Made by a program: the position numbers and the translations under genes
Notes under the pieces: model-generated
What the model was told of the DNA's origin: nothing
Database searches by the model: none
What the model saw: only the letters and a program-made list of their open reading frames with translations
Part shown: piece after piece, positions 59,596 through 64,000 of the stretch
Layout of the letters: each line of letters begins with the position of its first letter
How positions within the stretch are numbered: position 1 is the stretch's first letter
Source: Candidatus Leptovillus affinis
Lineage (GTDB): Bacteria; Chloroflexota; Anaerolineae; Promineifilales; Promineifilaceae
Assembly (NCBI GenBank): GCA_016705235.1
Contig: JADIYP010000006.1
Span: 1,178,001-1,242,000, forward strand
Length of the DNA stretch: 64,000 nucleotides
Reading direction: 5' to 3'

Positions 59596-59972
59596 ACGTT
59601 GTCGATTCCTCTGGTTGGTTAGAATATTTTGCTGACGCGCCCAATGCGGAGTTTTTTGCGCCGGCTATCGAAAACAGCCCAGAATTGCTGGTCCCTGCGA
59701 TTAGCTTATACGAAGTTTTCAAACGAGTCCTGCAACAAGTGGGAGAAGACAAAGCTCTCGAAGCCGTGAGCTTCATGATGCAGGGACAAGTAGTAGAACT
59801 GAATGCCCTTCTGGCAATCAACGCCGCCAAACTTTCTAACCAGTTCAAAATCCCAATGGCCGACAGCATAATCCTGGCGACGGCGCGCCACCACGACGCC
59901 GTTTTATGGACACAAGACGCGGATTTTGCGACCATCCCCGACGTGCAGTACATCCCAAAAGATACTATCTAG
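59592..59972 (+). CDS. vapC: PIN-domain toxin VapC
   Basis: A 126-residue PIN-domain protein. The acidic active site is complete: Asp in VVDSSGWLEYF, Glu in AISLYEVFKRV, Asp in IPMADSIILATARHHDA, and Asp in TQDADF. This is the usual VapC set for a Mg-dependent RNase, often cutting tRNA-fMet or 23S rRNA; the target is not known here. It starts with GTG at 59592, overlapping the antitoxin stop (GTGA), a coupled TA arrangement. It is the second PIN toxin of the window, but with a different antitoxin fold from the one at 4402. Confidence 0.9.
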   Translation: MNVVDSSGWLEYFADAPNAEFFAPAIENSPELLVPAISLYEVFKRVLQQVGEDKALEAVSFMMQGQVVELNALLAINAAKLSNQFKIPMADSIILATARHHDAVLWTQDADFATIPDVQYIPKDTI

Positions 59973-60072
59973 CAGTCTGTCGGAGAACCTCTTTTTGTAG
60001 CCGGGGTATCCTTACCCCGCCTCTGGAAGACGCGGTAAGAAACCGCGGCTACGGGCACTTTTCCGACAAACT
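59972..60072. repeat. GTAGCC hairpin element, copy 4 (MITE-like)
   Basis: It begins AGCAGTCTGTCGGAGAACC, has GTAGCCGGGGTATCC ... GGTAAGAAACCGCGGCTAC as the hairpin core, and ends CTTTTCCGACAAACTGC. The ends form an inverted repeat (CAGTCTGTCGGA / TCCGACAAACTG). It sits directly after the vapC stop, beginning in its TAG. Confidence 0.75.
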
Positions 60073-60125
60073 GCCAGGTTGCCAACGGTTCACACAAGTA
60101 TTTGGGAGAATGGTACAATTAGTTC

Positions 60126-60173
60126 ATGGATGAAACATTTGCCGCCTATTTACCCGATATTCGCCGCCGCTAG
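60126..60173 (+). pseudogene. Possible 5' remnant of a gene cut by a repeat element
   Basis: An ATG with a TACAAT box just upstream opens a 15-codon frame (Met-Asp-Glu-Thr-Phe-Ala-Ala-Tyr-Leu-Pro ...) that ends in TAG exactly at the left end of GTAGCC copy 5. It could be a broken small gene; too little remains to identify it. Confidence 0.3.
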
Positions 60174-60281
60174 CAGTCTGTCGGAGAACCTCTTTTTGTA
60201 GCCGGGGTATCCTTACCCCGCCTCTGGAAGACGCGGTAAGAAACCGCGGCTACGGGTACTTTTCCGACAGGCTGCTAGCTA
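60172..60281. repeat. GTAGCC hairpin element, copy 5 (MITE-like, CTAG at both ends)
   Basis: Nearly identical to copy 4 over 100 bases. Terminal inverted repeats are CAGTCTGTCGGA and TCCGACAGGCTG. The 4-base CTAG lies on both sides (CCGCTAG before, CTAGCTAGCCG after), as a target-site duplication would. Copy 4 is 100 bases to the left in the same orientation. Confidence 0.75.
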
Positions 60282-60323
60282 GCCGAACAGGCCGTTACGA
60301 TCAGCCGCTTTCCGCCTTTGACG

Positions 60324-62678
60324 CTACTCGACGAACAAACCATTAACCTCTTCACCTTTCTCTAACTTGATTAGCTGCTGAGTCTTGGTGGAATTCTCCA
60401 AAGGGAGATTGCCGGCTTCCAGCGGCAGAAAGCGGGTTGTGGTGATGGCTTGCAGGGCGCGTTCTGGCGGCCACACGGCCGTTCCCACCACCTCGCTCCG
60501 TCTGGAAACCAACGATTTCCCTTTCTGATTAGGCCGCCCCGGCTCGAACAACCATGCGGTTTGCAGGCGACGGCCGTACCCATCCGCCAGCGCCACCACC
60601 AGCTCGTCCGTTGGCCGGGTCAGCACCGCGCTTGTCACCCGATCGTCGGCGCCCAGGTTGATGGCCTGCGTGCCGGAGCCGCGCAAATCGCCTACTTTCC
60701 AGCGCAGTGCACGGCCGTCACGCGTCGTGATCGCCAGCGTTTCGTTGCCCTGCGCGCCGAGGGCCGCCACCACCACCCCATCCAGCGCGTGGTCAAACTT
60801 AAACGGAACCGGGGCCTGGATGTTGCTTTGCAGCACATTGACCGGATACGGCCGTGCCAGCCCGGAACTCGTCACCAACAGCAGCTTCTCCTTTTGGCTA
60901 ATGGCCGGCCAGGAGGCCAGGGCGCAAACATGTTCGCCGCGCTCCAGTTTGTGCAGGTCGCCCAGCTTCAGGTTCAGGCGCTGCGCGTCGGCTAACTGGC
61001 GCGGCGTCATCAGCAGGAAGCGGTAATGGGTGGTGATGAGCAGCAGCGGTTCGTCCGCGTCCGCCACCAGCGCCTGCGCCACCGTGTCCTTTGTCCCTTC
61101 GTCCCGTTGTAATGAAACCCCAGCAACGGCCGTCACCTGCCCATCTTGCCTCAACAGCACCAACTGCGGGCCGGAATCGGGGATAACGGCCGTTCCCCCG
61201 CCATCCTCCGCGCCCCCTTCACTCATCACAATGCGCCGCTGCACCAGTTCCAGGTTGATGGGGCTGACGCGCGGCTGCTGGCTGGCAACCGGCGGCTTCG
61301 CGGTGTCCGGCGTGTAGCCCTGCGCCTCAATCTCGCCCGCCTCGATGCCGTGAGCGATGACGCCCAGACCAGCCGTCACGCTGCTGAATGTGTCAATCGC
61401 CTGCACCTTTTCCGGCCCAAACAGGCGGCCCAGCATCTCGTTGAAGGCCGGGATTTGCGAGGAGCCGCCGGTGCGGATGACGGCATCGATCTGGCCGTGC
61501 TGCAAGCCGGAAGCGGCTACCGTCTCCTGCAAATGCTCTTCGATGGCCCGGATTTCCGGGCGGATGATGCCCTCGAACTCGGTGCGGGTGACAAAATCGC
61601 GCACATGGAAGCCGGGGCCATCCAACAAAATCTCCGCGCCGCGCCGCTCGGAGAGCTGCTTTTTGGCCTCTTCGACGATGTCGAATAGTTTCAGGCCGTA
61701 GTTGCTGGAGACCAGGCTGAGCAGCATCTCGATCTGGTAGCGGCGGCGGGCAGTGCGGGCAATGTCTTCCAGGATGTGGCGGTTTTCGGCCGTTTGCAGT
61801 TCCAGCAGTTTTTGCCAGTCGGAGAAGGAATCGTAAATCCATTTGGGCGTGGTGAGGGATTTGTGACGCTCGCCGTAGAGGCTGCCTTCGCCAAAATGGC
61901 GCGGCAGTTTGGCGCGCACCAGCTTCTGGTCGAAGACGTCGCCGGCCACGGGGATGCCGCCGGTGGCCAGCACGCTGCGGTTGGCCGGGTCGCCCAGACG
62001 CATGATGGTGATGTCCAGCGTGCCGCCGCCAAAATCAAAAATCAGCACGTTTTGCGGCCGGTCGATGGTGGTTTCGTAGCTGTAAGCGGCGGCGATGGGT
62101 TCGTATTGGAAGTAGACTTTTTCGTAACCGGCGCGGAAGGCGGCTTGCAGCAGGCGGGCCTGGGCAAGTTTGTCGTGTTCGGGGTCTTTGGCGAAGCGCA
62201 CGGGCCGCCCCAGCACAATCTGGCGCAGTTCCTGGCCCAACTGCTGCTCGGCGCGGATTTTAACGGCCGTTAGATACAACGTGATCAAATTCTCCAACGA
62301 GTAGAAAAACTGGCCGACCACCGTGCCGGCGTAGCTTTCGTCGCGCAGGCTGGTTTTGACGGAGAGGAACAGGCGGCCCGGCGAGAGCACGTCCACGTAG
62401 GCGTAGGAATCGGTGACGTAGTACATATCGCCGCCAAACACTTCCAGTTCGCCGACCCATATTTTGCGCAGCTTGACGGCCCGGCCGATGTTGTGCTGGT
62501 AATACAAATCAATGGCGGCCCGGCCAATGGTGACGGCCTGCTCGTTGGTGATGTAGACGGCCGTGGGCAGCACCCGTGGATTGGTGTTGGATGGGTCCAG
62601 AGGCAATACGCGCACAGCACGGCCGTCATACACAGCCATGCCGGAGTTGGTCGTGCCGAAGTCCATTCCCACAATCAT
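60324..62678 (-). CDS. Hsp70-like ATPase fused to a GyrA-C-like beta-propeller
   Basis: A 784-residue protein. The N-terminal ~430 residues are an Hsp70/YegD-type actin-fold ATPase: phosphate 1 loop IVGMDFGTTNSGMAVYDG, phosphate 2 LIFDFGGGTLDITIM, and adenosine loop VIRTGGSSQIPAFNEML. There is no classical substrate-binding domain. The C-terminal ~260 residues contain repeats like those of the DNA gyrase A C-terminal propeller: LLLVTSSGLARPYPVNVLQ, LAITTRDGRALRWKVGDLRG and LVVALADGYGRRLQTAWL. Hsp70 activity with DNA or a partner protein bound through the propeller is a possible reading; both parts are seen, the function is inferred. AAGGAGG precedes the ATG by 8 bases. Confidence 0.85.
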   Translation of the reverse strand: MIVGMDFGTTNSGMAVYDGRAVRVLPLDPSNTNPRVLPTAVYITNEQAVTIGRAAIDLYYQHNIGRAVKLRKIWVGELEVFGGDMYYVTDSYAYVDVLSPGRLFLSVKTSLRDESYAGTVVGQFFYSLENLITLYLTAVKIRAEQQLGQELRQIVLGRPVRFAKDPEHDKLAQARLLQAAFRAGYEKVYFQYEPIAAAYSYETTIDRPQNVLIFDFGGGTLDITIMRLGDPANRSVLATGGIPVAGDVFDQKLVRAKLPRHFGEGSLYGERHKSLTTPKWIYDSFSDWQKLLELQTAENRHILEDIARTARRRYQIEMLLSLVSSNYGLKLFDIVEEAKKQLSERRGAEILLDGPGFHVRDFVTRTEFEGIIRPEIRAIEEHLQETVAASGLQHGQIDAVIRTGGSSQIPAFNEMLGRLFGPEKVQAIDTFSSVTAGLGVIAHGIEAGEIEAQGYTPDTAKPPVASQQPRVSPINLELVQRRIVMSEGGAEDGGGTAVIPDSGPQLVLLRQDGQVTAVAGVSLQRDEGTKDTVAQALVADADEPLLLITTHYRFLLMTPRQLADAQRLNLKLGDLHKLERGEHVCALASWPAISQKEKLLLVTSSGLARPYPVNVLQSNIQAPVPFKFDHALDGVVVAALGAQGNETLAITTRDGRALRWKVGDLRGSGTQAINLGADDRVTSAVLTRPTDELVVALADGYGRRLQTAWLFEPGRPNQKGKSLVSRRSEVVGTAVWPPERALQAITTTRFLPLEAGNLPLENSTKTQQLIKLEKGEEVNGLFVE

Positions 62679-62696
62679 GTGCAGCGCCTCCTTGTC

Positions 62697-62735
62697 GGTG
62701 GTTGGTTGGATGGTTCGTTGGTTGGTTGGTAAATG
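62697..62735. repeat. GGTT-rich tract upstream of the Hsp70-like gene
   Basis: GGTTGGTTGG runs interrupted by ATGG and CGTT lie just upstream of the Hsp70-like ribosome site. They resemble the tracts at 2697, 3889 and 7222. Confidence 0.6.
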
Positions 62736-62880
62736 GGCAAACAGGGAGTTTAGGGGGGAACGGCCGTTTTGGCAAACTCAGGGATTTTGAAGTTTAAGCC
62801 ACTTTAACGCAAAGAACGCAAAGAAGCAGACGCGCAAAGTTTTTTGTTGTCGATGGCTGCGTTTTTAACGGAAACCGGGT

Positions 62881-63110
62881 GTTAAACGGAGACTGTGGAG
62901 GATTAAACGGAGGTTGTGGAGCGTTAAACGGAGACTGTGGAGGATTAAACGGAGGCTGTGGAGCGTTAAACGGAGACTGTGGAGATTGGTGTCGAAGAAG
63001 CCGGGGCGTTAAACGGAGGTTGTGGGGCGTTAAACGGAGACTGTGGAAGGTTAAACGGAGGCTGTGGGGCGTTAAACGGAGACTGTGGAGCGTTAAACGA
63101 GAGTTACAGG
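62881..63110. repeat. 21-bp tandem array (GTTAAACGGAGACTGTGGAG type)
   Basis: About ten units of 21 bases, alternating GACTGTGG and GGTTGTGG / GGCTGTGG forms, broken once at 62986-63007 and degenerate at the right end. The unit is a multiple of three, so one plus frame (from 62879) reads a heptapeptide LNGDCGG / LNGGCGA repeat, and a minus frame reads repeated Leu-Arg-Leu-Thr-Pro. No ribosome site or conserved gene surrounds it. The rest of 62736-63182 shows nothing more. Confidence 0.8.
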
Positions 63111-63182
63111 GCGAGACAGGCGGGGAAGGTGCCTTGGGGATGGGCAAGTGTATAGCCCGCCTGTCGCGCCCCTACGGTGGTG

Positions 63183-64000
63183 TCAAGGGTGGCCGGCTAG
63201 CGCAGCCGCTTCCCAGCCGACGATGGCTTTTTTGCGCGCCGATCCCCAGCGGTAGTTGTGCAGTTTGCCGTCGCCGCTGATGACGCGGTGGCAGGGGATG
63301 AGGTAGCCCACCGGGTTGCGGGCCACGGCGCTGGCGACGGCGCGGGTGGCGGTGGGATTGCCCAGCAGCCGGGCGACATCCTGGTAGCTGACGAGCGCGC
63401 CGGGCGGCAGCGTGAGCAGCGCCTGCCAGACCTGTACCTGGAAGTTGGTGCCTTTGAGGTAGAGGTGAAACGGCCGTTCCCCCTCCCTTCTCTCTGCGGT
63501 AAAAATGCGGTCCACCAACGGCCCGGTCACCTCCGGCGCGGCCTGCCATGCCGCGTTGGGCCATTCGCGCTGAAGCTGAGCCAGCACGGCCGTTTCCCCA
63601 TCGTCGCCGACAAAGCGCAGGGCGCAAATGCCGCGCGGGGTAGTGGCTAAAACGGCCGTGCCAAACGGCGTCGGGTGAAAACCATATTGGATGACCAGGC
63701 CTGCGCCGCCCTGCTTGTAATCGCCGGGGGTAACGGCCGTAAAGTTCACAAACAAGTCGTGCAGACGGCCAGGGCTGGACAGCCCGGCGTCTAGCGTCGT
63801 TTCCAGCACGCTGCGCGATTCGACCAGGCGCTCCTTGGCGTATTCCAGCGTCAGGTACTGCATAAACTGCATCGGCGTCACCCCCGCCCACTGCTTAAAC
63901 AGGCGCTCGAAGTGGTGTTTGCTCAGATGCACGCTGGCGGCGATTTCGTCCAGAGTCGGCTGGCGCTGGAAATTTTCTTCCAGATAACGGATAGCCGCTT
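63183..64000 (-). CDS. Ada-type regulator/methylated-DNA-protein cysteine methyltransferase (5' end outside window)
   Basis: The frame is open to the right edge of the window, so the start lies outside. The visible part begins with an AraC-type HTH (YLEENFQRQPTLDEIAASVH, then LSKHHFERLFKQWAGVTPMQ), followed by the MGMT domain: GTNFQVQVWQALLTLPPGAL, the active-site IPCHRVI, and the closing YRWGSARKKAIVGWE. The Cys of PCHRV accepts the methyl group from O6-methylguanine. Whether the N-terminal AdaA (Zn) domain is present cannot be seen. Ada-like proteins also activate repair genes when methylated. Several ACGGCCGT octamers lie inside. Confidence 0.9.
   Translation of the reverse strand, partial: AAIRYLEENFQRQPTLDEIAASVHLSKHHFERLFKQWAGVTPMQFMQYLTLEYAKERLVESRSVLETTLDAGLSSPGRLHDLFVNFTAVTPGDYKQGGAGLVIQYGFHPTPFGTAVLATTPRGICALRFVGDDGETAVLAQLQREWPNAAWQAAPEVTGPLVDRIFTAERREGERPFHLYLKGTNFQVQVWQALLTLPPGALVSYQDVARLLGNPTATRAVASAVARNPVGYLIPCHRVISGDGKLHNYRWGSARKKAIVGWEAAALAGHP

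Noticed and set aside
62881..63110. Regular 21-base repeats as a CRISPR array
   Set aside because: Units are contiguous with no unique spacers of constant length, and no cas gene is near. It is a tandem repeat.
62879..63280. Cys/Gly heptad frame as a real gene
   Set aside because: No ribosome site, GTG start inside a repeat, and its end overlaps the Ada gene. Left as a low-interest observation.
1..64000. tRNA, rRNA or riboswitch genes
   Set aside because: No cloverleaf-like arms, CCA-type ends or known aptamer cores were recognised by eye; a covariance-model scan would be decisive.

Overview
The window looks like a bacterial chromosome segment from the Chloroflexota (Anaerolineae / Ardenticatenia-like). 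This is an inference from gene content and style: many secreted or membrane-anchored proteins with Thr/Pro-rich linkers, signal peptides followed by a YLPIV-type segment, large glycosyltransferase-like membrane proteins, two PIN-domain toxin modules, and System-I cytochrome c maturation genes. No rRNA, tRNA, CRISPR array or phage was recognised. The strongest genome signature is the palindromic octamer ACGGCCGT. I counted about 57 copies by eye in the first 20 kb, where chance predicts less than one, and the density looks similar to the end. It falls inside genes, where it is read as Thr-Ala-Val, Asn-Gly-Arg or Arg-Pro, and between genes, so it behaves like the cyanobacterial HIP1 repeat.

Layout. 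1-9.4 kb: the end of a glycosyltransferase-like protein, an Eis-like acetyltransferase, the AmmeMemoRadiSam pair (MEMO protein and radical SAM enzyme), a PIN/RHH toxin-antitoxin pair, a methyltransferase, an FrhB-like flavoprotein, a GT2 glycosyltransferase and a flippase-like protein. 9.7-16 kb: a DUF5107 secreted protein, a DUF4177 protein, a double-HTH regulator, a TPR protein, a surface beta-helix protein and a peroxiredoxin. 16.2-23.6 kb: a four-gene minus-strand cell-surface operon (GT39 enzyme, LysM/SdrD-like protein, carbohydrate-binding/SdrD-like protein, giant YfhO/PTPS-like membrane protein). 23.9-30.5 kb: a GT4 glycosyltransferase, a membrane TPR protein, a LuxR-HTH/transmembrane/Kelch regulator and a large secreted protein.

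31-37.8 kb: a cytochrome c maturation operon (ccmE, ccmF, ccmH, a TlpA-like thioredoxin, a CcmI-like zinc-ribbon protein and a dihaem cytochrome). Its CcmE carries a Cys-x-x-x-Tyr haem motif in place of the usual His. A divergent CcmC-like gene lies separately at 44.3 kb, and ccmA/ccmB are not in the window. 38.3-46.2 kb: a DinB-like protein, YgfZ, a TetR-FtsX-ABC operon, an ICMT-like methyltransferase, a suspicious poly-G/C tract, a thioredoxin-fold protein, the CcmC-like gene and fabH. 46.4-50.5 kb: two related secreted metalloproteases. 51-64 kb: a P-type ATPase, a TrmH-type RNA methylase, dnaN, a chlD-type cobalt/magnesium chelatase gene that needs a -1 frameshift in an A10 run, a DUF952-nucleoside phosphorylase fusion, an AbrB/VapC module, an Hsp70-like ATPase fused to a GyrA-C-like propeller, and a 5'-truncated Ada-type O6-methylguanine methyltransferase.

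Intergenic space is crowded with small palindromic repeat families: a GTAGCC hairpin element with MITE-like ends, a GTCATTCTGAGC element, a GACCCTAAGGG element, a GATTGG(A/T)CCAATC element, GGTT microsatellites and a 21-bp tandem array. The items most worth following up are the ACGGCCGT octamer, the Hsp70-propeller fusion, the chelatase frameshift, the membrane-bound LuxR-Kelch protein and the CXXXY-type CcmE system.
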